Origin: Cylindrodendrum hubeiense
Taxonomy: Eukaryota > Ascomycota > Sordariomycetes > Hypocreales > Nectriaceae
Assembly (NCBI GenBank): GCA_014621425.1
Contig: JAANBB010000052.1
Coordinates: forward strand, 62,001-126,000
Direction of reading: 5' to 3'
Length of the DNA stretch: 64,000 bases
The notes beneath the pieces are model-generated. The model was given only the letters and a program-made list of their open reading frames with translations. It was not told where the DNA came from and did not search any database. Shown piece by piece: positions 34,469 through 45,694 of this stretch (within the stretch, counting starts at the first letter, position 1; the number at the start of each line of letters is the position of its first letter). The translations under genes and the position numbers were made by a program.

Positions 34469-35982
34469 GGTGGCGGTAGTCGCGCAGATGAGAGTTAACC
34501 CTGACAATGTCTACTGCGGTTTCGAATTATATAAATAGGGCTTATGCGATCGTGGATTTAAGATGCCATCAATCGTATTACAACTTTTCTGAGCAATGGA
34601 GCTAGCGCAAAATCCACGAAGAAAAGAGGTTCGACGCCGACGTTGATCCCTTTTCGCTTGTGCCGAGGCGTGCTTAAGTACTGATCAAATAACCTGGACC
34701 TTGCATGGCTTGTTTAAGTTAGCTACTAGACCAAATAAAGTCTGAGTGCATGAAAACGGAACATACCAGAGGGTGCAAGCTAGACCTGAAACAAGCATCC
34801 CAATAGCTTTCTGAGAACTCAATTTATACGGGAATTCATTTTAAACTTCAACTTCATTCCATCCCACATCGGGCTGCACTACTGTACTGTCTGGAAGCTC
34901 ACGATCGTTACTCTGACGTCAATCTTCAAGACTAACTTGCAAAAAGATGACTATCGCCGGGCAAAGGCAACTAATAATTAATCAGCGCACCATGACATGA
35001 TAAATTCTATGATGGACCATGCCGAGAACCGTAAATATCTCAGTATAATATGGAATTGAGTGCTTTTTAGAACCCAGTAGTACTCATTTCATGGTTGGAC
35101 ACTTTATATTTCTATCATACCTGGCAATTACTTCCTTACTTTCTGTCGCTAATTGTCCTATACATACCCATCAAGACGCTCTGAAATATGACATGTAGCA
35201 GATATATCCAATACGACAATCAAAACAACATAGATAGTAAAAGCTTTACAAACACCATAGCCTTATCATTACTAAACCTAACGACAATAATACGGTACCT
35301 AGCCTGATATGTTGGTACTGACACGATTGAGTGCCGCCTTCTAGCTCGGTCTTCCCTCGTCATCCTCGAGCCCCGTGCCTGCTGCGAAACCAAGATCACA
35401 CACCTCTTAGTCTTTCTTGAATACAGTTGCTGCTATAATACCCGCATAGATGAGTATGTCAATCATAATACGTTGGTCAGTGGTATACCCGTTCAGATAC
35501 CGAACTGGTCCTAGCTCTCGCTCGTGGATTATACAGATTAAAGTATGACACCTGCGGAGGTTTCAGATAGTTCTGAGGCTATTCCATGCCCCTTCGCGCC
35601 TCTGATGATGGTTATCTTTATCTTAGTGACATTTTGGATAGTCAAAATCATATCTTTACCCTGCGACCTGACTTTCATAGCCGTGGCAATTCTAGCGGTT
35701 CCACTGATAATAAGTGTGAGAACCCGTTCTCTATTGAGCACCTTCCAAAGATACCCCTGTTTGTGAAAGGAGCTAAGACGGGCTGTGTCGATGTTGTACC
35801 GACGAGTAGCTTCGCTCTCAGGGCTTGAAATGTCTTATACAGTGATTGCGTCTTTCCAATGGGAGAGTTTATACCTAGCTTTAATCAATTAGTGGGTTCA
35901 GAATAGTTACGGTGCCCAACGGAGGGAGTCATTTTTACTTATTAGGCACAAGACTGGAATGAGATTAAGGTCTCCCAAAAGC
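34469..35982. other. Intergenic; no clear gene
   Basis: A plus-strand open frame at 35586-35828 (reads SIEHLPKIPLFVKG) may be the 5' part of the decayed repeat-associated gene that continues at 35983, but the connection is not proven. The rest shows nothing recognisable. Confidence 0.3.
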
Positions 35983-36315
35983 ATGATAAAACTATACCGA
36001 GAAAATAAGATGGCTGTGGAAAACGGTGGATATTTCATCTTGTTTACCTATCAAGAGCCCGAGGCCAACCGATTTCAAGATCACTTACGCGTCCACAAGG
36101 AAGACGCTATGTAGATCCAAAGCTTCTTCCCTAGGGAACTGTACCCTTTCATGAGACTTGCTGACCCTAAGGATAATGGGTCTTTTAAGGTGTTCAGCGC
36201 ACAAATGGCTGACGCCCTGGCGGGCCTACATCAACCAATTAACCTGACCCAGCCAGGCTCACATATTTACAAGTATCTTAAGATGATTAATTGTCAGTAT
36301 TGGATAAGATCATAG
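35983..36315 (+). pseudogene. Decayed open frame of a dispersed repeat element
   Basis: A plus-strand frame that reads as protein (FILFTYQEPEANRFQDHL, FFPRELYPFMRLADP, ADALAGLHQPINLTQ) but is interrupted by an amber stop at 36112 and ends at 36313. After a frameshift the sequence continues (EFTALIEVATFFRELHSCHR) to about 36426, inside the repeat that recurs at 41606. I do not recognise the family; it is probably the coding part of a repeated, now dead element. Confidence 0.4.
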
Positions 36316-36360
36316 CCATTTCTAATGCTGGCAATTACACAAAAAAACAACGAAGGATTT

Positions 36361-36572
36361 TAGCGAGTTTACCGCGCTAATAGAGGTAGCTACTTTCTTC
36401 CGAGAGCTCCACTCCTGTCACCGCTAGATTGAAACCCTCGTCTAGAACCCCTGGATATTGCAGCTGCTACTGCTCCAGCCCCAGAACCCAAAGATCCACT
36501 CTTTTCCCCTTTTCTTTATCTGTTTTTATTCTCTCGGTTTGTCCGTCAACTGAGCCTGCGAAGCCGAGACCG
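36361..36572 (+). repeat. Dispersed repeat, copy 1
   Basis: Aligns along its whole length with 41606-41816: both have AGTT, GATAGAGG/AATAGAGG, a GAGA(G/T)C(T/C) word, CGCTAG, TCGTCTA(G/A)AACCCC, then a pyrimidine-rich tail with TTTATTCTCTCG and a closing GA(G/A)GCC-type word. Identity by eye is roughly two thirds. The first part is the 3' end of a coding frame, the rest its 3' flank. A GC-rich inverted stretch (CGCGCCACGCCGCGCTGCGC) follows at 36571. Confidence 0.6.
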
Positions 36573-37261
36573 CGCCACGCCGCGCTGCGCGGCAACTTCG
36601 AACGTGGTTTCGCCCTGGTTGCCTAAAAAAGGGGATTGCAGTCGTCGGGCTACGCCCTGGGTATCCGCCATCGGACGCCAGGTGGGAAATCATAGTTCAT
36701 ATAGGGCTGTTTAATTATTAGATGAAAGAGCAAGGTGGGTCACAATCTCGGCTCATGTGGATGGGGGTTATAGCTACCCTGTACCTGGACACGATAACAA
36801 CAACACCAGTCTAGCATATCTTCTTGCCCTATAGAAGATCATGTGGGCATCTAGATACTCTCACGACGATAATTATACAACAACAGCAGCTACAAGGATA
36901 ACAATTCTACCCCCTTAAAACATATCCCGACATATCCTGGTTTTTTTTCTACCATACTTGGCCATGGATAAGTGATCATAACTTTTCAACACCCCAAAAA
37001 AGATTTAGTTATGATTCCAACGAGCACAGAGATACGAGCAAACTATTATCAAGTAACAACCCACTTCTAGGGATATGTGCCATTCATCTATAGCGGGTTA
37101 CTCTATACAGACTTCGACGCCATAAAAACACATATTGCCAATCGTCGTTTCGTATTGCCGTTTTGGCCCAGAAGGCGCACCAATGTGGAGCTCACCAGAT
37201 TACGTTTGGTTGGGACAGGATGATTGGGCCGTGGCTGGAGGTTTGACGCCATGTTTGGTGT
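36573..37261. other. Intergenic; continuation of repeat DNA
   Basis: Begins with the GC-rich stretch after the repeat and contains GTCGTCGGGCTACGCCCTGG, which reads like repeat-element flank. No coding frame recognised. Confidence 0.3.
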
Positions 37262-37480
37262 TTAAATCTGACGGGTCTCCCAACCCGGCGAACAGATGAT
37301 AAGAGGGCCTGCGCCTACATTTCTAACCGCAAGGTTGCCCTTATCTGTCTCAATGTAATCAATCGTGATTTTCGGATGACTGTATCTGAGGCCTCCATTA
37401 ATCTCTTGTGTTCCTACATGTAGATCACAAGTGAAGTTTGACGATGATGGAACTTCCGTCGGCTGATGAACAGTAAGCAC
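37262..37480 (-). pseudogene. N-terminal fragment of an alpha/beta hydrolase
   Basis: The minus-strand frame ends with IDYIETDKGNLAVRNVGAG followed by PLIICSPGWETRQI and a stop. This matches the start of alpha/beta hydrolases (strand, turn, GxGPLxxxxPG oxyanion-loop motif). The catalytic serine, acid and histidine regions that should follow are absent downstream, so only the first 70 residues or so remain. The minus-strand frame at 37650-38054 is hydrophobic but not recognisable as part of it. Confidence 0.5.
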
Positions 37481-38474
37481 AGCCTACATGCGGGTAAGCC
37501 GGGCAACCAAATGTGGACATGCACTGTAACGGTGGGGATTGAATAAATTGACAGTGGCTGGTATCCAACACTCGACTCTCGGTAGTATTCAGTAGGACCG
37601 CCCTGGTATCCATTATCAAGCGAAGAATAAAATAACTGAGTGACATCATTCATTCGACTTGTTTCAGTAGATTCCCGTTCAAACAAGGGCGGCTCCAGGT
37701 TTGTGTAGTGAAACGGACAGGCGTATTCCGAAAGGGGAAACAACTCATGCCTTTCTCTATATTCTCACTGTCCTTGAATGGTTTTTGTGATGCTGACGAG
37801 GACCTGCGCACGCTACACGAATCATTGCCAACATATTGTGGGCCCAACCAATAGTAGCCACTGCTGGTACCCGTAGCAATTGGCAAACGCGCCGCCCAAA
37901 TCAGGCCAACAAAGGGTGGAGCCGACAGTGCAAGATAGGGTAGCATCGAAAACGTGTTCTCATAACACACGGCGCAGAATGATAGACCAAGTATCGCAGG
38001 AGATATCTCGGGAATATCGACTAGATCAGCGACAGGGAGGATTGTAGACCGCAACCGATCTTTACGGGCCGAGTTTTAGATGGGGCAGTGGCATTCGATG
38101 GGTTCGTATCCTGATGTGATACATCCGTCGGTACCGTCATCCCTATCAGGTTCCTGCATGGGTCGCACCCCTGTCCGACGGAGATGGCTCACCGTACCGC
38201 TGGAAATCACGCATCGGCAAACGCGCAGTAAGGCCACTTGGTTCGGCAGGGTTTAAACCCAAACATGAGGCTCAATTGATAAGAATCACCGTCTTTTTGC
38301 CCCGTCCCAGAATGTTAAAGTAGCGTGTTTGTGCCGCCATGTAACGTGTCTCGTTTATTCTTTGCATCCACACCGGGCCCACACCGTGGTGTGACAGCCA
38401 AGTAAATGGACCGAATACGTCACCAGTTGATGTGACGTGATGATGAACACATAGCAGAGAGGGAGGGAGGAGAG
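37481..38474. other. Intergenic; no clear gene
   Basis: Long minus-strand frame 37650-38054 lacks a motif. The right part up to 38598 is the promoter region of the alcohol dehydrogenase gene. Confidence 0.3.
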
Positions 38475-38485
38475 TATATATATAA
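38475..38485 (+). promoter_or_regulatory. TATA box of the alcohol dehydrogenase gene
   Basis: TATATATATAA lies 114 bases upstream of the ATG at 38599, followed by a (CA)8 tract (38551-38566) within the presumed leader. The spacing suits a fungal TATA promoter of a strongly expressed gene. Confidence 0.5.
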
Positions 38486-38598
38486 GTGTAGGCGAAATCG
38501 GTAAATGATATGAATTATTTCCCACATTGAGTAGTATCATCCGTCTTCAACACACACACACACACATACACATACCAGAAAAACACGTAATCATCACC

Positions 38599-39718
38599 AT
38601 GGCCGAGTTTGAGATTCCCACTGAGCAATGGGCGCAAGTCATTGAGCAGACCGGTGGTAAGCTACGATACTAAGCCCTCACTAGAAAATATGTCTCTCAT
38701 ACTAACATTTACACCAGTCACAACCTACAAGCAGATTCCCGTTAGGCAGCCCGGCCCCGACGAAGTCCTCATCAACATCAAATATTCGGGCGTCTGTCAC
38801 ACCGACCTGCACGCCCTCAACGGTGACTGGCCCCTGGAGCGAAAGACCCCCGTAATCGGTGGCCACGAAGGCGCAGGTGTGGTCGTCGCCAAGGGAGACT
38901 ACGTGAAAGACATTGAAATTGGTGACTACGCCGGCATCAAGTGGCTTCACTCATCGTGTCTGGCATGTTCTTTCTGCATCCAATCTCTTGAGCCGCTTTG
39001 CGACCATGCCGAACTCTCCGGATACACTGTCGACGGTTCGTTCCAGCAATACGCCGTGGCCAAAGCTGCGCATGTTGCCCGCATTCCCAAGGAGTGCGAC
39101 TTGGCTGCTGTTGCACCCATTCTCTGCGCCGGTCTGACGGTATACAAGGGGCTCAGGGTCTCAGGCGTCCAGCCAGGCGGCACTGTTGCCATTGTAGGTG
39201 CTGGTGGTGGCCTCGGTAATCTCGCTATCCAGTACGCCAAGGCCATGGGCATGCATCCCATTGCCATCGACGGCGGCGGAGAGAAGGGACAGGCATGCCT
39301 GGATCTTGGAGCTACGACATACATTGACTTCATGAGCTCAAGCAACATCGTCACCGACGTCAAGGCCGCCACACCTGAAGGTCGAGGTCCTCACGCGGTT
39401 CTTCTCCTGGCTGCTTCAGACAGGCCGTTCCAGCAGGCCATCCAGTATGTGCGATCTAATGGTACAATTGTGTGCATCGGCATGCCTGCCGGCGGAAACT
39501 ACCAGGTGCCCGTATTTGACGCCGTGGTGCGATGCATCAGCGTTAAGGGCTCCTATGTGGGAAACCGACAGGATACGCAAGAGGCGATTGACTTCTTTGC
39601 CCAGGGCATGGTCAAGGCGCCCTTCAAGATTGCCGAATTGAAAGACCTGCAGAGCGTGTTCGATATGATGAAGGCGGGTGAGATTGTAGGACGATATGTT
39701 CTCAAGGTCAGCGACTGA
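38599..39718 (+). CDS. Zinc-dependent alcohol dehydrogenase
   Basis: Join 38599-38656 and 38718-39718, total 1059 bases (352 residues); the 61-bp intron (GTAAGC...CCAG) falls within the first 20 residues, giving [13 protein letters not shown] as the start. Catalytic zinc ligands: Cys in GVCHTDLH, the GHEGAGVV histidine and the second Cys in ILCAG. Structural zinc: four cysteines in CLACSFC...LC. Cofactor site: [19 protein letters not shown], with acidic residue in IAIDGG, which fits NAD. Length and motifs match fungal cytosolic ADH1-type enzymes that interconvert ethanol and acetaldehyde or other primary alcohols. The gene looks fully intact in a region of broken ones, with G+C-rich codon use unlike its neighbours. 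Confidence 0.93.
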
Positions 39719-42700
39719 GTGTTGAGTGTTAAAATGTAATAAATATGCAGAAGTTGGTGGGACAGAGGGCGAGAGAAATAGACATTCCATAAAAGGCGAA
39801 ATATCATGATTCTTTTCCTGTAAAGATGTATCCACCATAACCAACAAGAACTGAGCACTAACGGCTGAGGTGCAGCAAGTAATCTGTCTCATTATTCCGT
39901 TATACCTATTACCCCCAATCACTTGGTTGCCACTTACATTAGCTCACATGTTCGCAAAGCTACTTGATTAGGTTATCGGAATCACACCAAAATTATATTC
40001 GTTCCCACAATACCAATTTGTTCGTCTCAAAACCTCTAGTTCCGACAACATTTGAAGCGGAATGCGAAATAGTTTCTTTAAACCGGAACATGAGGGTACC
40101 AAACAACCGCGTCGATAAGCAGCTATGTTGAGTACATCGGTTTCAAGGATCGGCTTACCGCTGTGTTTGGGTCGTTTAAATTCTTGAATCTGTAACAAGA
40201 GCGTACATGATCGTATTCACTGTCGCGTGGTTCCGAATTGAGGAGATGCATGCCGTGTAAGGCATTGTGTCTCAGTATCGAAAATCTAAATTTCAACATC
40301 TATCTTCATCTGCCAAGACCTTTGCCAAAAGGTCAGTGTAGCCAGCATGTTAATTTTCTCATTTGTCCACTCATTATCTCAGAATCGTTTCCCTTTCAAT
40401 TAAATCACATCAATACCTCAAACGAGAACAAAAGTCTTGCTGGCTCGCCTCACCCTCGATTCTTGTCACTCTGTTTTCTCTAGTGGAGGTCAATTTTCGA
40501 TGCGGCATGTTAAAAACCAGAAGTTCAGCAAAGACGGTCCTCGAGCCTTGGCCAAAACATGAAGGAATATGGCATCACACTTTTTGAGTCTCTTCACGCT
40601 ACCATACGTAATGAGCGGACTCCTCGCCACTGTTATGATGCTGGGAGTGTGCCAGTTAAGAAGATTTCAAGTGGTTGACACCTGTATCAATTAGAACTCC
40701 CAGAAGATGTTCCAGATGAGTTTACACACTGGGTTCTCAGACCTCCGGGTAGACAGTGCTCAAACTGCACCCGCTGGCGGCTAGACCGAATATATCGCCC
40801 CTGATATTACCACCTCTAAGCAGTTGAGCACCTCTTTTGAGATTGGGTACGGTGATGAAAACGAGGCTGCGGGCCATGTGTTTGAAGATCTGGTTTCGCA
40901 TTAGGGTCGCCGCAGTCAGCCCGCAAGTAGGTGAGATTGATGATAAGGTGACTATGTTTCTCCGCCAGTAGCAAGATCTGAGTGGCTTGATTATTTTGGC
41001 CTTCAGTTCCATCCATACTGTCAGTAAGGAAAATAGAACACATGCATTGCAAATGCCAAATTTCTACAGAATGTTGTGGAATTCACAGCAGACCTGCATC
41101 AAGACGCCGCTGACACATGTTACTTCAGATTGTATCAATCAGTCGGAATTTACTGGTGATATTAGTTGCACTGACGTCAACTCCTCGTTCAGTTTTTGAC
41201 CTTCCACTTCTTCAGGATTTGCTGTGGACGATACTAACACTTCACTCTCCCAAGCACCCATGACCGATTTTGCTAATACCGAGACCACTCTTCTCCTCCT
41301 GGCTGGGAAATCAATGGCAGTTTCTACCCCTAAGTTCAAGAAACGCAGTTGGATGAGGCGGCGAGTAGGCTTATCTTGGGGTGTGTAGCTTCCCGCTTCT
41401 TTTCTACTGTCGGCAACGCATCCATAATGATTCCGGGGTCGATGATTATGAAATTTGGCACCCTCTACAGCATATCCGCACATAGCGTTGGCCAAAGGCC
41501 CAGAAAATTCTATACCGCCAACACTTGACCGCCTTCATTGGACAAAGTCGGGCCATTTCCTGAAGCTGACGATGACACGCATAAAACGCGGAATAGGATG
41601 CGATTTTGGCAAGTTCGTCGCGATGATAGAGGCAGCATGATTCTCCCAAGAGATCCGCCCCAATCCTCGCTAGGAACCTTCGTCTAAAACCCCCGGAGGT
41701 CACCGTGATAGCCACTTAAGCCCCAAATCCTAAATTGACTCATTTTATCCTTAACTATATTTCCCTTTATTCTCTCGATATTCGTCGATTCGGCTCGCAA
41801 GGCCTACCCGAGATCGGATGACATGTCAGCCTCTAAGACTCACTTGCCTAAGACTTATACCTAGTAACAATACCAATATCCCACTTAACATCGCATGTTT
41901 TTTGGTCACTAGTCTCTATTATAAAGCATGAATCATATCACACGAGACATGAAGGATTGAGAGCGATCCTTGCACAACCCCACGCGGTATTTTCCGATGG
42001 ACCCTAAATCCCGGACCCCGGACCCCAGACCCCAGAAGTTAAGATTAACCAAGCCGGAACCGGATGAAATGGTCTTGATGAAATAATAAAATGTTGCAGC
42101 TCGTAACTAGGATATTAGGAGTCAAGAAATAGTCCATTTTTGCCTCTTAGCCTTTTTATTCTCATGTGAAGACGCTCGTTTGTCATAGACTCATCCTAGC
42201 TGCCCCAACTGATTTAAGAAATTATTTCTGGTTGCTTCATTGACCAGACGCTCCTGTACATAGCAGCTAATTGCTCCTGAATCGGACGCGGGTGTCGGGA
42301 CTTGAAACAAGCTGCTAAGATTTAGGCAACATGCAGTAGAACATTAAAGGGAATGGTGCATCAATTACCCTGCCGCAGAATCGTCTGATCTATAGCACTA
42401 TGGATTGGAGCACGTCCCATTGTGAAAAATAATTGGATAAGAAACGAAACTTACCAAAGAAGCTTAAATAGTGGGCTCCCTTGTCCGTTTTAATAAGCGG
42501 CTTCATATACTCGAGAGTCCTGTCGGGTCCCTCGTAGCAGACTCATTAGGGCCTCGCCCACATGTAAGACGCGATGTAACGCCAAGGATCTAGAACATGG
42601 GTGAATATCAGGCGACGGTTCCGCGGTGCGGGCCAGGTTGATAGTTCGATAGTCTTCGTTCGGAGCCGCGTCGGCTTTGTGCCAACGGATCCTCACAGTA

Positions 42701-42816
42701 TCGCTGAGACTACTAAGCATTTATATCATCTTCCAATACTCCCACAACACAAAATATTCGCCATCAAGACGTCCAATTCTTCCTTCGTACTCTTTTACTC
42801 CAGATCAGGCTTCAAC
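39719..42816. other. Three-kilobase gene-poor stretch
   Basis: No convincing gene. Minus-strand frames at 40737-41052 and 41139-41715 lack motifs. It contains dispersed repeat copy 2 (41606-41816) and, at about 42010-42036, a short run of CGGACCCC/CAGACCCC words. The last 200 bases are the promoter and leader of the FMN oxidase gene. Confidence 0.4.
41606..41816 (+). repeat. Dispersed repeat, copy 2
   Basis: Partner of 36361-36572, same orientation, about 5.2 kb away. Its upstream plus-strand frame (41455-41640: ALAKGPENSIPPTLDRLHW, FGKFVAMIEAA) parallels the coding frame before copy 1, so both derive from one coding repeat family. Both are degenerate. Confidence 0.6.
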
Positions 42817-44301
42817 ATGCGCTCCTTTTTTGTCCCAACAATCCTTGTTTCAGGTGCTCTAGCAGCCCGCCCATTCCTTAACGAGCCTGATACCGGCCTG
42901 GAGCAGGTCCTGGGAAACACAGCCGAGGGATCTCTGCCGGACCTGACTGATATGGTCGGCCTGCCTGACTTTGACTGGGCAGCGAGGAACTATTTGCCTC
43001 TCCAGAACTACACCTATTACCGCAATGGCGCTGCTGGGGAATGGTCTTATCGAAATAACATGGAAGTGTTTAACCGGTACAACTTCATCCCTAGCGTCAT
43101 GAACGACGTGACGGAAATCGAGGACTCTCTGTCGTAAGTCTTCCATCGAACCTCGAGAGCTATTACCATTTGCTGAACTGTAATTTGTTAGTACGACGAT
43201 CCTTGGCCATAACTTTACGGCTCCTTTCTACATCAGCCCTTGTGGCAGCGGTATCTACGGCCACCCCAATGCAGAATTGAACTTTGTTAAGGGCGCTGCT
43301 GCTGGCGGCATTCTTTATATTGTAGGCAATTATCCCAGTCTTCTCTCGTATCGTGCTAACATTCCGCGGCCTTCTGGTTATGCCTCGCTTTCGATTGAGG
43401 AGATCCACGCTGCGAAAGCTCAGGGTCAGGTTGTCTTTCAGCAAGTAAGCGCTCATTGAAGTTCTTTTCCTCTAGCTCCGTGTTAACTTGACCTGCTAGC
43501 TTTACTTGACGAAGAACGATACCGAGACTCAGGACCTCTTTGACCGAAGCAAGGAGGCTGGAGCTGATGCTCTCGTATTCACCGTCGATGCCCCGATATT
43601 CGGCACCCGACAGCGTGCTGCCCGCCTTGATGTCAGCCTTGCGTAAGTAAACCCAACGAAGTACTTTATGAGGGGAGTTTTAACGAGTCATTCAGGTCAT
43701 CGTCCTATCGTTATATTACCGTATGTCACATTCGCTGAGCATGATGCAATTATTTGACAATCACCGTTCGCATGCTAATGACACCAACAGTGGGACTACT
43801 ATAAGAAGCTTCAGTCTATGACCGATCTCCCTATTATAGTTAAGGGTATCATGAGTGTCAAGGATGCCAAACTTGCTGTCAAACACAAGGTCCCCGCCAT
43901 TGTCCTCTCCAACCACGGTGGCCGCCAACTCGACGGTGCCCCCTCCGCCCTGGAGGTTGCCCTCGAGATCTACAAGAAGGCTCCCGAGGTCTTCGAGGAG
44001 ACAGAGGTGTACGCTGACGGCGGCGTCCGCTACGGCACTGATGCTCTTAAACTCCTCGCCCTTGGAGTCAAGGCTATTGGACTTGGCCGCCCTTTTATGT
44101 ACTCGAATGTGTTTGGTCAGGAGGGTGTTGAGCGTGCGATTGCGCTCATGAAAAAGGAGCTTGCTGTTGACGCTGCCAATTTGGGACTGAGCGACTTGAA
44201 AGAAATTGATGCCAGCTATGTGAGTACATCCTTGGTGTTGATCTTTTCATTAACTAACATAATATCAGGTTCAATGGACCCACAATGACTGGTCCGGCTG
44301 A
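42817..44301 (+). CDS. Secreted FMN-dependent 2-hydroxyacid dehydrogenase/oxidase
   Basis: Six-exon join 42817-43133, 43192-43444, 43500-43642, 43696-43720, 43791-44219, 44269-44301; sum 1200 bases (399 residues), all introns 49-70 bp with consensus ends, including a 25-bp micro-exon. The first 17 residues (MRSFFVPTILVSGALAA) form a signal peptide, unlike the cytosolic or peroxisomal relatives. The fold is that of lactate oxidase, glycolate oxidase and flavocytochrome b2: FYISPCGSG, LPIIVKGIMSVKDA (Lys binding FMN), LSNHGGRQLDGAPSA with the catalytic His and Arg, VYADGGVRYGTD and GLGRPFMYSN for FMN phosphate. It oxidises an alpha-hydroxy acid such as lactate, or acts as a tailoring oxidase in a metabolite pathway. 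No heme domain is present. Confidence 0.9.
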
Positions 44302-45220
44302 GAAGCCATTTTTTCGTTCTGGCATTTTTGGACAATGCATGATGTATATAGATTGAGATTCTAACGATGTATTCACTATGCATGGATAGAGTTTAAGATA
44401 ATAAGGGTGACAGTGGCTTTCTTCAAATTCCGATATTCTACGTAGGCACCAACATCCGTCTCCTGGAGGTCTATTAGTTCCGAGTCAAGCAGCCAATGCT
44501 CTACATTTCACAACGCATTTAGATACATCAAGTACTCCATCAAGCACCGTATCACTGACGGCGTGAGGTGTGCGTGAATTCTGCTGAAAGTTGACTTCAC
44601 TGTGACGCATCAGATGATGGTAGGGGGTGGGTGGTAAGCTACTCGACACGCTAAACAACTGAGGTCCTAACAAGTTATAAATAGCCGCAAATAAAGATAC
44701 GGTAGTGTCACTCCGATTAGTTATCAGTCAGCTGGCGTTGCATGCAAAGTCTGGATTGGGAGAAAAGAATGACCCAGGTGGGTAAGCTTTTTTAGTTGCA
44801 GGTTGATAAGGAGAGCCCCTGTCTTTAACTGGTCAAGAGAATTGGTGTCTGTAAGATTACTCTGCTATTCTACAAGCGCCATCAGTCGATTGCTACATTA
44901 TTTGGACTCATGAAAGTTGACTGCTGATGTGAGAATAAGTCAAGTGGTTGAATGTCATCCTTTGGCCGCGCGGGGTAACAACCCAACTCCGGCGAATGAC
45001 GGAAATACTGACGTGTCAGCCCCGCTGAGAACCTCGGAAAGCTTTTTTATTAGTTCATTCTGTAGAGTCTAGAGTGGTTGGGAACACTCTCGTGACATGG
45101 TGCGAGGTAGCTATTTAGTATCTTAATAAACGCCTGATACCCCGCTTTATCCTGTCAAGTAACGACTTGAGAACCAGCATCTGATAATCATACTCACTTC
45201 TTCTCTTCAATTCACTCGGG
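44302..45220. other. Intergenic; no gene seen
   Basis: About 900 bases between two plus-strand genes, with only short frames. The last part is the promoter of the GFA-type gene. Confidence 0.4.
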
Positions 45221-45694
45221 ATGGCCTCTGTAAGCACTGGTTCTTGCCTCTGCGACAATTCTGCCTATTCATACACAGATGAGCCAGTGATGCGGGTAGA
45301 ATCTCTCAAATCCTTCGATGATTGTTCATAATAGCTTACGCATCACTAGGCACTCTGCTATTGTGCACCTTATCGCAAAGTTTCTGGAGCAACCAATACC
45401 CTTAACTTTGCCGTTCCAAATGAAAAGTTCACCGTCACAAAGGGGCAACCCAAGTCATATGCAGCACAGCATGAGTACGGAATGACTCTCACCATCTTCT
45501 TCTGCCCTAGCTGCGGGTGCACCTTGTGGAAGGAGGCTACGGCGCCACAGTTTCAGGGTGTGAAGTTAGTGCAGGCAGGGACTTTGACCGATGCGAACAA
45601 ATTGAATGATAAGATAGACGCAGAGTTTTATGCTCCGGAGAGGGCTTCCTGGTTGGTTCAGATTGAAGAAGCAGCTCAAAGCAAGGACTTTTAG
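45221..45694 (+). CDS. GFA/Mss4-fold zinc protein
   Basis: Join 45221-45295 and 45350-45694, 420 bases (139 residues), intron of 54 bp (GTAGAA...CTAG; the donor is weak). Zinc-ligand cysteines occur as GSCLCDN at the start, LCYCAPYRKVSG in the middle and FFCPSCGCTLW later, the layout of the glutathione-dependent formaldehyde-activating (GFA) superfamily, which also contains many fungal proteins of unknown substrate. In the usual CHCxxC motif the last Cys is Tyr here (CYCAPY), so the central zinc site may be altered. The neighbour on the left is an oxidase that could produce an aldehyde or keto product, but no link is proven. Confidence 0.75.

Noticed and set aside
38549..38576. CA repeat as a possible regulatory or CRISPR-like array.
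   Set aside because: A plain dinucleotide microsatellite in the leader of the alcohol dehydrogenase gene; no spacers, and the genome is eukaryotic.
40737..41052. Minus-strand frames of 78-91 residues.
   Set aside because: No recognisable motif, two overlapping frames of equal quality, no splice signals; likely chance.
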